Assembly (NCBI RefSeq): GCF_001661965.1
Contig: NZ_LYWZ01000022.1
Coordinates: 124,001-188,000, forward strand
Length of the DNA: 64,000 nt
Direction: 5' to 3'
Origin: Croceicoccus mobilis
Lineage (GTDB): Bacteria > Pseudomonadota > Alphaproteobacteria > Sphingomonadales > Sphingomonadaceae
Numbering within the stretch: position 1 is the first letter of the stretch; the number at the start of each line of letters is the position of its first letter. This document shows positions 1 to 9,398 of the stretch, in pieces. The notes beneath the pieces were generated by a model. The model made no database searches. It worked only from the letters and a program-made list of their open reading frames with translations, and had not been told where the DNA came from. The translations under genes were made by a program, and so were the position numbers.

Positions 1-444
1 GAAGCCGCCGACCGTGCCGGGGATCGACTTCAGGAATTCGAGGCCCGAAATCCCCGCATCGCGCGCACTGGAACTGGCAAGCACGCCGGACGTGCCGCCA
101 CCGAATTTCAGCGTGGTCTCGTCCAGCGTTTCCACGCCCGCGAACGCCTTGCCCAGCCGGATCACGACGCCATCCACCCCGCCATCGCGGATGATAAGGT
201 TCGATCCAAGCCCCAGCCCCATGACCGGCACCCATGCGGGCAGGCCGCGCAGGAAAGAGGACAGGTCCTCCACGTCTTCAGGCTCAAACAAAAGTTCGGC
301 AGGCCCGCCGGTCTTGAACCATGTCAGCTTGGCGATGGGCGCATCGGCGGTCAGCTTGCCGCGCGGACGCGGTAGCTTGAAATACCCGCCGCGCAGCTCG
401 ACGGTCAGCGCGCCATAGCCGTCGCCCGGGATGGTGGTCGCCAT
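1..444 (-). CDS. murB: UDP-N-acetylenolpyruvoylglucosamine reductase, N-terminal part
   Basis: FAD enzyme that reduces UDP-GlcNAc-enolpyruvate to UDP-MurNAc, the second committed cytoplasmic step of peptidoglycan synthesis. Only the first 148 codons are in the window; the rest runs off the left edge. Seen directly are the family entry motif WFKTGGPAE (residues 42-50), the FAD-binding segment GLGSNLIIRDGG (about 78-89) and, at the edge, a SIPGTVGG stretch typical of MurB. The ATG overlaps the last base of the murC stop codon (TGATG), so it is coupled to murC and is the last gene of the dcw cluster visible here. Confidence 0.95.
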   Translation of the reverse strand, partial: MATTIPGDGYGALTVELRGGYFKLPRPRGKLTADAPIAKLTWFKTGGPAELLFEPEDVEDLSSFLRGLPAWVPVMGLGLGSNLIIRDGGVDGVVIRLGKAFAGVETLDETTLKFGGGTSGVLASSSARDAGISGLEFLKSIPGTVGGF

Positions 445-1886
445 CAGCCGTGGACCCCCAGCCGCGATTTTACTGCCTCCGCCAGATCGGCGGCCCAGCG
501 CGTGATATCGCCTGCGCCAAGGCATACGACCGTGTCGCCCGGCTCGATCATGCGGGCCAGCGTTTCAGCAAGCGCATCGGCATCCTCGACGATGCCGGTG
601 TGGCGGTGGCCGCGTTCCTTCAGCCCTGCGACCAGCGCATGTTCGTCGACGCCCTCGATCGGCTGTTCGCCCGCGGCATAGACCGGGGTGACATAGACGA
701 CATCGGCATCGTTGAAGGCAGCCTGAAATTCGGACAGATGATCACGCAGGCGCGTATAGCGATGCGGCTGCGCAACCGCGATCACGCGGTTCCGGGCACC
801 TTCGCGCGCGGCGGAAAGCACCGCGCGGATCTCGACCGGGTGGTGGCCATAGTCGTCGATGATGATCGCCGGGTCCGCGCCGCCAAAGGGCACCTCGCCC
901 ACCTTGGTAAAACGGCGGCGCACCCCGCCGAAACGGGCAAAGCCATCGCGCACGGTTTCATGCGGGCAGGACATTTCGACCGCGACAGCGACGGCGGCCA
1001 GCGCGTTAAGCACATTGTGGCGGCCGGGCATCGGCAATTCGATGTCGGTGATGCGATCTACGCTGCCATCGCGCTGGCGCAGCACCACGTCGAACCGATT
1101 GCCGGTCGGGATCGGGGTTACGTTTTCGGCGCGCACATCGGCCTGCGCGGAAAAGCCATAGGTCACGGTGCGGCGATCGCGAATCTTGGGCAGGATCGCC
1201 TGCACTTCGGGGTGATCGAGACACAGCACGGCGGCGCCGTAAAAGGGCACGTTCTCGACGAACTCGACGAAAGCATCCTTCACCGCGTCAAAGCTGCCAT
1301 AATGGTCGAGATGTTCGGGATCGATATTGGTCACGACCGCAATCGTGCCATCGAGGCGCAGGAAGCTGCCGTCGCTCTCGTCGGCCTCCACCACCATCCA
1401 GTCGCTTTCCCCGACACGCGCGTTGGAGCCATAGCTTTCGATGATGCCGCCATTGATGACCGTCGGGTCCACCCCGCCCGCATCCAGCAGCGCGGCGACC
1501 ATGGAGGTCGTTGTCGTCTTGCCATGCGTGCCCGCGACCGCGACCGTGCGTTTCAGGCGCATCAGTTCGGCCAGCATCTCGGCGCGGCGCACCACGGGGA
1601 TGCGCGCTTCCAATGCGGCAACGACTTCGGGATTGCTGCGCTTCACCGCGGTCGAGATGACGAGGACGGCGATGCCTTCGACGTTCTCGGCCTTTTGCCC
1701 GATCACGACGGGAATGCCCTTGGCGCGCAGCCCCTCGACCACGGGGCTTTCCCGCATGTCGCTGCCTTGCACCTTATAGCCGAGATTGTGCATCACCTCG
1801 GCAATGCCGGACATGCCGATGCCGCCGATCCCGGCGAAATGAATCGTGCCGATATCGACCAGCGGATCTGCGGTCAGGCGGGTCAT
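444..1886 (-). CDS. murC: UDP-N-acetylmuramate--L-alanine ligase
   Basis: Mur ligase that adds the first amino acid, L-alanine, to UDP-MurNAc with ATP. The 480-residue length is normal. The N-terminal nucleotide-binding fold carries [15 protein letters not shown] (about 16-30), the ATP loop is GTHGKTTT (119-126), and the central domain has [12 protein letters not shown] and the later [10 protein letters not shown] motif. It lies between murG and murB; its start overlaps the murG stop by 4 bases and its stop overlaps the murB start by 1 base. Confidence 0.97.
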   Translation of the reverse strand: MTRLTADPLVDIGTIHFAGIGGIGMSGIAEVMHNLGYKVQGSDMRESPVVEGLRAKGIPVVIGQKAENVEGIAVLVISTAVKRSNPEVVAALEARIPVVRRAEMLAELMRLKRTVAVAGTHGKTTTTSMVAALLDAGGVDPTVINGGIIESYGSNARVGESDWMVVEADESDGSFLRLDGTIAVVTNIDPEHLDHYGSFDAVKDAFVEFVENVPFYGAAVLCLDHPEVQAILPKIRDRRTVTYGFSAQADVRAENVTPIPTGNRFDVVLRQRDGSVDRITDIELPMPGRHNVLNALAAVAVAVEMSCPHETVRDGFARFGGVRRRFTKVGEVPFGGADPAIIIDDYGHHPVEIRAVLSAAREGARNRVIAVAQPHRYTRLRDHLSEFQAAFNDADVVYVTPVYAAGEQPIEGVDEHALVAGLKERGHRHTGIVEDADALAETLARMIEPGDTVVCLGAGDITRWAADLAEAVKSRLGVHG

Positions 1887-3106
1887 GCCTCTTTCTCCAA
1901 CTCCCGCTTGGCGCTGGTGGCGGCGGCTGCGGCGGGTTTCGAGGCGGCCTTGGCAGGCGCCTTTTTATCAAGCCGGATGATATCCATCAGCGGCGTGCCG
2001 CCCAGCCCTTCGACCAGATCAGCCAGATCGCGCGCCGCATCGGGACGGCCGCAGTTCCAAGAATGATGGGCAGCGGCGGCCAGCACGTCGGGCTCCTCCA
2101 CCATCGCCATGACCGCATCGGCCAAAGCCTGCGGCGTGAACACCGGTTCGGGCAGCGACGTCGCGCCGCCCGCCTCTGCCATTTCGCGGGCATTGGCGGT
2201 CTGGTGATCGTCCATCGCAATGGCCAGCGGCACAAGGATCGCGGGGCGGCCCACGGCGGTCAGCTCGGCAATGGTGGATGCGCCCGCGCGCCCGACGAAC
2301 AGATGCGCATCGGCCAGCCTTTGGGCCATGTCCTCGAAATAGGTACCAAGCTCTGCCGGGATGCCATTGTCGGCATAGATCTCGCGCACCGCGTCAATGT
2401 CTTCGGGGCGGCATTGCTGGATCACTTGCAGGCGGTGGCGCAGTTCCTCGGGCAAGAGCGCGAAACCTTCGGGCACCACGCGGCTGAGGATACGCGCCCC
2501 CTGGCTGCCGCCGGTGACGAGCACGCGCAGGATGCTCTCTTTCAAATAGGGCGGGAACGGCTGGTCGCGCAGCGCAAGCACTTCTTCGCGCACCGGATTG
2601 CCGACGAGGTGGATCTTGCCCCGTGCCTTGTCAGGCATGCGGTCGATGCGTTCATAGGCCGTGGCCATCGCCGCCGCGCCGCCGACCAGCGAACGATTCA
2701 CCCGGCCCAGCACCGCGTTCTGTTCGTGGATGACATAGGGCACGCCTGCCGAGCGCGCGGCCAACAGCGTCGGCATCGCGGGATAGCCGCCGAAACCCAC
2801 AATGGCGGCAGGCTCCATCTCACGGATCAGGCGCAGCGCCATGGCGCGGCCCTTGCGGATGGCGTTGAGCCCCTTGAGCTTACCCAGGATGCCGCCATCC
2901 ATGCGGCCCGCAGGCAGCACATGGGCGGTCATGTCCTTTGGCATGCCGGGAATGGCTTCGCCGCGCGTGTCGGTGACCAGCGCCACCGTATGTCCGCGTG
3001 CGATCAGTTCAGCCGCCAATGCAAAGGCCGGGATCATGTGACCGCCAGTGCCGCCTGCTGCGAGTATGTAATGCCGGCTGGCGCGAGGGGTCGCCTGCTC
3101 ACTCAT
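1883..3106 (-). CDS. murG: UDP-GlcNAc:undecaprenyl-PP-MurNAc-pentapeptide GlcNAc transferase
   Basis: Peripheral membrane glycosyltransferase (GT28) that turns lipid I into lipid II on the inner face of the membrane. The N-terminal donor-fold loop GGTGGH is at 18-23 and the C-terminal half has the GGSQGA and [13 protein letters not shown] motifs that contact UDP-GlcNAc. At 407 residues it is longer than most MurG proteins; the extra length is an alanine/lysine-rich tail of about 35 residues after the catalytic fold, which looks disordered. It overlaps ftsW and murC by 4 bases each. Confidence 0.96.
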   Translation of the reverse strand: MSEQATPRASRHYILAAGGTGGHMIPAFALAAELIARGHTVALVTDTRGEAIPGMPKDMTAHVLPAGRMDGGILGKLKGLNAIRKGRAMALRLIREMEPAAIVGFGGYPAMPTLLAARSAGVPYVIHEQNAVLGRVNRSLVGGAAAMATAYERIDRMPDKARGKIHLVGNPVREEVLALRDQPFPPYLKESILRVLVTGGSQGARILSRVVPEGFALLPEELRHRLQVIQQCRPEDIDAVREIYADNGIPAELGTYFEDMAQRLADAHLFVGRAGASTIAELTAVGRPAILVPLAIAMDDHQTANAREMAEAGGATSLPEPVFTPQALADAVMAMVEEPDVLAAAAHHSWNCGRPDAARDLADLVEGLGGTPLMDIIRLDKKAPAKAASKPAAAAATSAKRELEKEA

Positions 3107-4329
3107 CTTTTGAAACCTCCGGGCCCGACAGGCAGGCCGTCACGGGTAAGAAACGGATTGCGCCGCGTGATCGCGAGCAACAGTCCCACCGTAAGGCAAA
3201 GCGCGATCATCGACGAGCCGCCATAGCTGATCAGCGGCAGGGTCATGCCCTTCGACGGGAACAGCTGGAGGTTTACCGCCATGTTGATGAACGCCTGCCC
3301 ACCAAGCAGCGCCGCCAGCCCCGTTCCGGCCAAAATGGTGAAAAGATCTTCCTCATCCGCCAGGCGCCACAGCACCCGCACGACCAAAGTGCAGAAAAGA
3401 AGCGCGATGGCGACGACTGCGACAAGGCCGAACTCCTCGCCAATGACGGAAAGGATGTAATCGGTATGCGCCTCGGGCAGCGAATTCTTGCGCTCGCCCA
3501 TCCACAGGCCCTGCCCAAACCAGCCGCCCGAAAGCATGGTGCGGCGGGCAAGATCGACCTGGCTATAGGCCTCGCTGCCGCCAAGAAACGCGTCGATGCG
3601 GTGGCGCGCATTGTCGTAGAAGAAATAGGCCCCGATCACGAGGCTGACGATCGCCGCCACCGCCGCGCCGATCTTCTGCATTGGCATGCCCGCCGTGATG
3701 ACAAGCGCCATCCACGTGCCCGCCAGCAGCATGGCCGTGCCGAAATCGGGTTGAAGCATCAGGAGCGCCACCGAAGCCCCCAGCACGATGAAGGAAATGC
3801 CGATCACCGGAAGCTGCGGATCGCGCACACGCCATGAAAGCACCCATGCGAGGAACACGGTAAAGGCAGGCTTATAGAATTCTGAAGGCTGAAACGATGC
3901 GCCAAGCCTGATCCAGCGCCGCGCGCCGTTCACTTCCGCCCCGACGAAAGGTACCGCGATCAGCAGCACGAACATCGCCACCGCAAGCAGGATCGAGAGC
4001 CTGCGCGCGGCCTCCCGCTTTAGCATGGAGGTGCCGATCATCACGGCGACCCCGATGGAAAGAAAGGCGAGATGCTGCTTGAAGAAAAGCAGCTCGTCCA
4101 ACGTCTTCGCAGCGGTCGAAAGGCGATGCGCGCTGGCGGCCGAACCGGCTGCCACGCCGATGATGCCGATGCCCATCAGCAGAAGCACGACGGTCAGGAT
4201 GACCTTGTCGATTTCCCGCCACCAGACGAGAATGTCGTGGCGCTTGCCGCCACGTCCACGCGGGGACCGGCGCGCGATATGCACGCCATCGGCGCCGCGT
4301 TCGAAGCTGGGCGCGATATTCATGTTCAT
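3103..4329 (-). CDS. ftsW: SEDS-family peptidoglycan polymerase of the divisome
   Basis: Polytopic membrane protein that polymerises lipid II at the division septum together with FtsI. The sequence shows about ten hydrophobic segments after a basic cytoplasmic N-terminus, and the SEDS signatures GARRWIRLG and, near the C-terminus, PLISYGGSSMIA. The 408-residue length fits the family. The start chosen gives an ATGA overlap with the murD stop; the third residue is also Met and could be the true start. Confidence 0.96.
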   Translation of the reverse strand: MNMNIAPSFERGADGVHIARRSPRGRGGKRHDILVWWREIDKVILTVVLLLMGIGIIGVAAGSAASAHRLSTAAKTLDELLFFKQHLAFLSIGVAVMIGTSMLKREAARRLSILLAVAMFVLLIAVPFVGAEVNGARRWIRLGASFQPSEFYKPAFTVFLAWVLSWRVRDPQLPVIGISFIVLGASVALLMLQPDFGTAMLLAGTWMALVITAGMPMQKIGAAVAAIVSLVIGAYFFYDNARHRIDAFLGGSEAYSQVDLARRTMLSGGWFGQGLWMGERKNSLPEAHTDYILSVIGEEFGLVAVVAIALLFCTLVVRVLWRLADEEDLFTILAGTGLAALLGGQAFINMAVNLQLFPSKGMTLPLISYGGSSMIALCLTVGLLLAITRRNPFLTRDGLPVGPGGFKR

Positions 4330-5699
4330 GCGCTTTCTCCCGGCTGCAGCATCGCGACAAGGCTGCGGAAAGCCTCGCCCCGCTTTTCGTAATCGCGGAA
4401 CTGGTCAAAGCTGGCGCAGGCTGGTGACAACAGCACGACATCACCGGGCGTCGCCGCCTCGGCCGCCGCGCGCACGGCCTCGCCCATCATTTCGGATTTC
4501 ACGACCGGAACGCGCCCTTCCAGCAGACTGGAAAACATCGGACCCGCTTCGCCGATCGTATAGGCGCATGCGACATGGTCCAGCCATTCTTCGCACTCGG
4601 CCAGCCCTTCGCCCTTGGGCAGGCCGCCGACGATCCAGTGGATGCGCGGCTTGCCATCTTTCGGCGGAAAGGCCGCCAGCGCGGGCGCGGTAGAGGCGGG
4701 ATTGGTCGCCTTGGAGTCGTTGACAAAGATGGCACCGCCGATCTCGCCCACACGCTCCATCCGGTGGGGAAGGCCGCGAAAGCTTTTGAGGCCCGCTTCG
4801 ATCGCCGCTTCCTCAACCCCGAAGCGGCGGGCGATGGCGACAGCGGCAGCGGCATTGCCGCGATTATGCGGACCCTGCAGCGACAGCCATTCGTCCGGAT
4901 TGCCGGGCAGGCTCACATCCTCGATCACGATGGGTGAGCGGTGCGCCAATGCGCGCGACACGGCAGGCAGTTGCAGGCTGGCACGATCGACCAGCGCGAG
5001 CGACCGGCCCTGCTGCATGCCGAACAGGCGAACCTTGGATTCGGTATAGGCTTCGAAACTGCCGTCATAGCGGTCGAGGTGATCGGGAGTGACATTGAGC
5101 AGCGCCGCCGCTTCGCACGAAAGCGAGCGGGTGATGTCGATCTGGTAGCTCGACAATTCGAACACATAGATGCCCGCCCCCCTTGCGTTGGGCTCCAGCG
5201 GTTCGGTCGAAAGCACGGGTATGCCGATATTCCCGCCAAGACGTGTCGCATAGCCCGCTTCGGCCAGCAGGTGATGCAAGAGAGCGCAGGTCGTCGACTT
5301 GCCATTGGTCCCGGTAATCGCGGCGACCTTGTGCGCGGGCAACGCGGCGCGCGCCTCTGCGAAAAGCTCGATATCGCCGATCAGCGGGACATTGGCTTCG
5401 CGCGCGATGTCGGCGATCGGGTGATGGTTGATAGGAACGCCCGGCGACACGACGATGCCCGAAAAGCCGCGCACCGCGTCCGCCGTTATCTCGGCGATGG
5501 TCAGCCGGCCACGGCACTCTTTCGACAGATCCTGCGCATGGGCGCGCGCATCGCTGTCGCGGTCCCATGCCAGCACCTTGGCCCCGCCCCCGCATAGCGC
5601 GTGGATGGCAGCCAGCCCCGTACGCGCCAGCCCCAGCACCGCATAGCTTCGGCCTGCGAAGATCGCGGGCGGCAGGATGGGGGCGGCAGCCCCGCTCAT
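4326..5699 (-). CDS. murD: UDP-N-acetylmuramoyl-L-alanine--D-glutamate ligase
   Basis: Mur ligase that adds D-glutamate to UDP-MurNAc-L-Ala. The reading frame stays open well upstream of this ATG, but the extra part is arginine-rich shadow sequence inside mraY. The ATG at 5699 forms an ATGA overlap with the mraY stop and gives a 457-residue protein of normal length. The ATP loop GTNGKSTT is at 130-137; [13 protein letters not shown] and [10 protein letters not shown] are visible in the central and C-terminal domains. Confidence 0.96.
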   Translation of the reverse strand: MSGAAAPILPPAIFAGRSYAVLGLARTGLAAIHALCGGGAKVLAWDRDSDARAHAQDLSKECRGRLTIAEITADAVRGFSGIVVSPGVPINHHPIADIAREANVPLIGDIELFAEARAALPAHKVAAITGTNGKSTTCALLHHLLAEAGYATRLGGNIGIPVLSTEPLEPNARGAGIYVFELSSYQIDITRSLSCEAAALLNVTPDHLDRYDGSFEAYTESKVRLFGMQQGRSLALVDRASLQLPAVSRALAHRSPIVIEDVSLPGNPDEWLSLQGPHNRGNAAAAVAIARRFGVEEAAIEAGLKSFRGLPHRMERVGEIGGAIFVNDSKATNPASTAPALAAFPPKDGKPRIHWIVGGLPKGEGLAECEEWLDHVACAYTIGEAGPMFSSLLEGRVPVVKSEMMGEAVRAAAEAATPGDVVLLSPACASFDQFRDYEKRGEAFRSLVAMLQPGESA

Positions 5700-6757
5700 C
5701 GCACCTTGAGAGTGGCAAGGCCGATCACGGCCAGGACGATGGCAACGATCCAGAAACGGATGACGACCGTGCTCTCGGCCCAGCCCTTTTGTTCGTAGTG
5801 GTGGTGGATCGGCGCCATGCGGAACACGCGCTTGCCGGTACGCTTGTACCAGAACACCTGCACGATGACCGACACCGCCTCCAGCACGAAGAGCCCGCCG
5901 ACGATGGCCAGCACGACTTCGTGATGCGAAGCGACCGCGATGGTGCCCAGCGCGCCGCCAAGGGCGAGGCTGCCGGTGTCGCCCATGAACACGGCCGCAG
6001 GCGGCGCGTTGAACCAGAGAAACGCAAGCCCCGCCCCGATGATGGCGGCGCACAATATCGCCAGCTCACCCGCGCCATCGACAAAGGGAATGCCGAGATA
6101 TTCCGAATAATCCGCGCGCCCCACCAGATAGGCGATGATGGCAAAGGTGCCCGAAGCGATGATGACCGGCATGATGGCCAGCCCGTCCAATCCATCGGTC
6201 AGGTTCACCGCATTGCCCGCACCCACGATCACGAAGGCGGCAAAGACATAATAGAACGGCCCCAGCGGAATGCCGAAATTGACGAAAGGCAGGTAGAGAT
6301 TGGTCTCCTTCACGACGAGATAGGCCGCAACGCCGGCAATCGCGAACTCGCCCAACAGGCGTACCTTGCCCGACACGCCCTTGTGGCTGGCCTTACGCAC
6401 CTTGTCATAATCGTCGAGAAAACCGATCAGCCCGAAGCCCAATGTCACCGCGATGCAGGCCCAGACCGCCCAGTTGGTGAGGTCCATCCACAGGAACATC
6501 GACACAGTGACCGATGCCATGATGAGTAAGCCGCCCATGGTCGGCGTGCCGCGTTTCGCCAGATGGGTCTGCGGGCCGTCAAGCCGGATCGGCTGGCCCT
6601 TGCCCTGCCGAACGCGCAAAAGGTCGATGAAGCGCGGTCCGATCAAGAGGCCAAGCGCCAGCGCCGTCAACAGGCAGGCGCCTGCGCGAAAGCTCTGGTA
6701 GCGGACCAGATTGGCAAGGCCTTCGAATTCCAGCCACTGGGCGATCAGGTAAAGCAT
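5696..6757 (-). CDS. mraY: Phospho-MurNAc-pentapeptide translocase
   Basis: Integral membrane enzyme that transfers phospho-MurNAc-pentapeptide to undecaprenyl phosphate, giving lipid I. The 353 residues carry about ten membrane segments with family motifs [25 protein letters not shown] and the late APIHHHYE histidine motif. It follows the MurF-like gene after a 146-base gap, the only real gap in this run of the dcw cluster. I saw no convincing promoter or terminator in that gap. Confidence 0.97.
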   Translation of the reverse strand: MLYLIAQWLEFEGLANLVRYQSFRAGACLLTALALGLLIGPRFIDLLRVRQGKGQPIRLDGPQTHLAKRGTPTMGGLLIMASVTVSMFLWMDLTNWAVWACIAVTLGFGLIGFLDDYDKVRKASHKGVSGKVRLLGEFAIAGVAAYLVVKETNLYLPFVNFGIPLGPFYYVFAAFVIVGAGNAVNLTDGLDGLAIMPVIIASGTFAIIAYLVGRADYSEYLGIPFVDGAGELAILCAAIIGAGLAFLWFNAPPAAVFMGDTGSLALGGALGTIAVASHHEVVLAIVGGLFVLEAVSVIVQVFWYKRTGKRVFRMAPIHHHYEQKGWAESTVVIRFWIVAIVLAVIGLATLKVR

Positions 6758-6903
6758 GCTTTGTCCTCGTTACCGGGCATGACTTGGCGCCACGGTACAC
6801 ATTCAAGCCATGGGCCATGGCACGATGAGAAGGAAGCGCCGCTATCCGCCTTTCCCCAATCCTGCGAGTCCCCTTTTATTCGGCCCGTCTCAAATCCCGC
6901 AGA

Positions 6904-7920
6904 TCAGACCGCAATGGCAAGCTGTGCAGGCTCTTCCTCATGCGGCAGCGCGGCCAATGCAAGAGCGGCAGCGCCGAGCGAAGCCCCTGCCGCCCGCATC
7001 GCGCCCATGATGGCGAGCGAGGACAGCTCATCGCAGCCCTCTTCCAGAACGCCCGAGGCAAGCGACCAGCACATGGCGCGGCCCATCATCTCTGCCGTGA
7101 CCAGCGTTTCGCCATTTTCAAGGCGGACGGTGTCGATCAGCCGAATGTCGGCGCTGGCTTTGCGCCCATAGCCATAGACCTGCGCGCCAGCATCCAGCGC
7201 GGCAGCGCGCCATGCGCCGAAATCGCAGCTATCGGCAGGCAGCACGGCCGCGCCGCCAGCCTGCAGCGTCGCGGCAATGGCGCGGCCTTCCTCGTGATCG
7301 AGATCATGCCCGCAGACCAGCAGATGCGGACGCAGCATGCGCGCTTCGCGGCCTTCCTCCAGCGTGAAGAGTGCGTGCGTGCGATCAGCCTGCAGCGTGC
7401 AGAGCGCCGCCGCCATGCCAAGCCCATCCTTAGCGCGCCAGCTCATGCCCCGGCTGGCGCGGAAAAGCGCGTCGTTGAGCACTTCGGCAACCGGCGCATT
7501 GTCGCCGAAGCCGGTAATCCCGGTCATGGTGGCGCGGGCGCGATTGCGCGATGCGCGGGCGATGCGGGCAAGCGCATCCTCGATATCGGCGACCAGCACA
7601 TGCGGTCCGCGCAAGGGATGTTCCGAAATGCAGCCCGCCGCGCCATTGCCCAGCGCCGCCATGGCATCGACCTCGCCGCGCGCGACATAAAGCGATCCGG
7701 GCTTCACCTCTGCAGGCACGAAGGCGAGATGGTTCGCGGCGAAATCGCCCTTGACCGTGCCGTCTGCCGCCATGGCCAGCGTGTGGGCGCGCCACAGATA
7801 TTTGTCGCCGCCGTTCTCGGTCTGCTCGACGATGGCGCTTCGCGTCGCATCGGGCACCGGCCTTACAGGCTGCAGGGATGCGGTCTTGAGGGGAGCGGAT
7901 TTCATCTGGGTTCCAGTCAT
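6904..7920 (-). CDS. Degenerate MurF-like protein at the murF position
   Basis: Sits exactly where murF is expected, between murE and mraY, and can be followed as a MurF relative for 338 residues: an N-terminal part resembling the MurF substrate domain (PAEVKPGSLYVARGEVDAMA, about 69-88), and a central part that follows MurF from HALFTLEEG through MLRPHLLVCG to a helix-rich end. Where MurF has the ATP loop GxxGKTS this protein has GITGFGDNAP (134-143), lacking the glycine-lysine-threonine. The C-terminal glutamate-ligase domain is absent: normal MurF proteins are about 450-480 residues. The start at 7920 makes an ATGA overlap with murE; a start nine bases further upstream is possible. Catalytic activity is unlikely. 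It could be a structural or regulatory pseudoenzyme, with true MurF elsewhere. Codon use looks like its neighbours, so it seems to be a maintained gene. Confidence 0.75.
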   Translation of the reverse strand: MTGTQMKSAPLKTASLQPVRPVPDATRSAIVEQTENGGDKYLWRAHTLAMAADGTVKGDFAANHLAFVPAEVKPGSLYVARGEVDAMAALGNGAAGCISEHPLRGPHVLVADIEDALARIARASRNRARATMTGITGFGDNAPVAEVLNDALFRASRGMSWRAKDGLGMAAALCTLQADRTHALFTLEEGREARMLRPHLLVCGHDLDHEEGRAIAATLQAGGAAVLPADSCDFGAWRAAALDAGAQVYGYGRKASADIRLIDTVRLENGETLVTAEMMGRAMCWSLASGVLEEGCDELSSLAIMGAMRAAGASLGAAALALAALPHEEEPAQLAIAV

Positions 7921-9398
7921 GCTGCGCACTCTCTCGTTACGGTGACATCGTCGAATGGGTGGACGCGTGTGGCTTCGCCGCGTCCATAAATCTGGCCCTG
8001 TTCGTGGCCCTTGCCGGCGATGAGGACGATGTCGCCCTTCCCGGCCTCCTGCATGGCGGCGGCGATGGCTTCGCGCCGGCCTGCGATTTCGCGGAGATTG
8101 GCCGCGCCCTGCGCGCCCGCCAGCACGGCGGCGCGAATGGCCGCGGGGTCTTCGCCGCGCGGATTATCGTCTGTCACGATGGCGATATCGGCCTCTGCCG
8201 CCGCAACCTCGCCCATGGGGCCGCGCTTGCCAGTATCGCGGTCGCCGCCAGCGCCGAAGACGACGATCAGGCGGCCATTATCGGCCACATGCGGGCGCAG
8301 CGCGGCAATGGCCGCCTCCAGCGCCTCTGGCGTGTGGGCGTAATCGACATAGGCGGGCGCGCCTGCGCGGTTCAGTGCCGCGCGTTCCAGTCGTCCGCGC
8401 ACGGGCTGCAGGCGGGACAAGGCGTCGAACACCTGCGCCGCGGTCGGGCCTGCGTCACCTGCCGTCGCCAGCGCGAGACCTGCAGCGGTCAGCGCATTGG
8501 CGACCTGATAGGCCCCGATCAGCGGCAGCTTCACCTTGCGGTCCTCGCCGCCGAAACGGAGGTTAAGTTCCTGCCCCAGTTCGGTCGGGTTGCGGCCCGT
8601 CAGGACGATCCCGTCCGCATCCGCATTCTCACCCACGGTTAGCACAGTGAGGCCGCGCGATTTCGCATGGGCGACAGCTGCTTCGCTGCGCGCATCGTCG
8701 GCCCAGATCACGGCCTTGCCGCCATCCATCACGACCTCGTCGAAAAGGCGCATCTTGGCGGCGAAATAATCGTCCATGTCGGCGTGATAATCGAGGTGAT
8801 CCCGCGACAGATTGGTGAACGCCCCTGCCGCAACCGGCAGCCCCTCATTGCGGAACTGCGACAACCCGTGGCTCGACGCTTCATAGGCGACATGGGTCAC
8901 GCCTTCGCGGGCCAGGCCGGTCATGTTCGACAGGAAGGTGACGATGTCGGGCGTGGTGAGGCCGGTCGAAACGCTTTCATCCGGCGTGGTCACGCCCAAG
9001 GTACCGATGGAGGCGGCGGAAAAGCCGCACATGCGCCAGATCTGGCGCGTCATCTCCACTGTCGAGGTCTTGCCGTTGGTGCCGGTGACCGCGACGATGG
9101 TGCCGGGCACGGGCGTGAAGAACTTCGCCGCCAGCAGCGCGAAGGCCCGGCGCGGCGCGGTGTCGGCGATATGGATCGCGCCTTCCACTGTCGCTTCGGG
9201 CCGGGCGACGACGGCGATGGCGCCTGCCGCGATGGCTGCCGCAATGAAATCCTCGCCATTGACGCTCGCGCCCTGAAACGCGCCGAACACGGTGCCGGGC
9301 GCGACCTTGCGATTGTCGATGGCAAAGCCGGTGACCTGCGCGTCAGCCCCATCGGGCAGCGCAATCCCTGCACGGCTGGCCAGAGCGGAAAGCTTCAT
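7917..9398 (-). CDS. murE: UDP-MurNAc-tripeptide synthetase (meso-diaminopimelate-adding)
   Basis: Mur ligase that adds the third residue of the stem peptide. The frame extends upstream, but the ATG at 9398 overlaps the ftsI stop by one base and begins MKLSALASRAG, giving 493 residues, normal for MurE. The ATP loop GTNGKTS is at 106-112, TNLSRDHLDYH is in the central domain, and YVDYAHTPEALE precedes the C-terminal domain. DDNPRGEDP (around residue 407) carries the DNPR motif that specifies meso-diaminopimelate rather than lysine. Confidence 0.97.
   Translation of the reverse strand: MKLSALASRAGIALPDGADAQVTGFAIDNRKVAPGTVFGAFQGASVNGEDFIAAAIAAGAIAVVARPEATVEGAIHIADTAPRRAFALLAAKFFTPVPGTIVAVTGTNGKTSTVEMTRQIWRMCGFSAASIGTLGVTTPDESVSTGLTTPDIVTFLSNMTGLAREGVTHVAYEASSHGLSQFRNEGLPVAAGAFTNLSRDHLDYHADMDDYFAAKMRLFDEVVMDGGKAVIWADDARSEAAVAHAKSRGLTVLTVGENADADGIVLTGRNPTELGQELNLRFGGEDRKVKLPLIGAYQVANALTAAGLALATAGDAGPTAAQVFDALSRLQPVRGRLERAALNRAGAPAYVDYAHTPEALEAAIAALRPHVADNGRLIVVFGAGGDRDTGKRGPMGEVAAAEADIAIVTDDNPRGEDPAAIRAAVLAGAQGAANLREIAGRREAIAAAMQEAGKGDIVLIAGKGHEQGQIYGRGEATRVHPFDDVTVTRECAA

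Noticed and set aside
450-2066. 538-codon plus-strand open frame opposite murC
   Set aside because: It is histidine/aspartate/arginine-rich antisense sequence typical of GC-rich genes; murC on the other strand has all family motifs.
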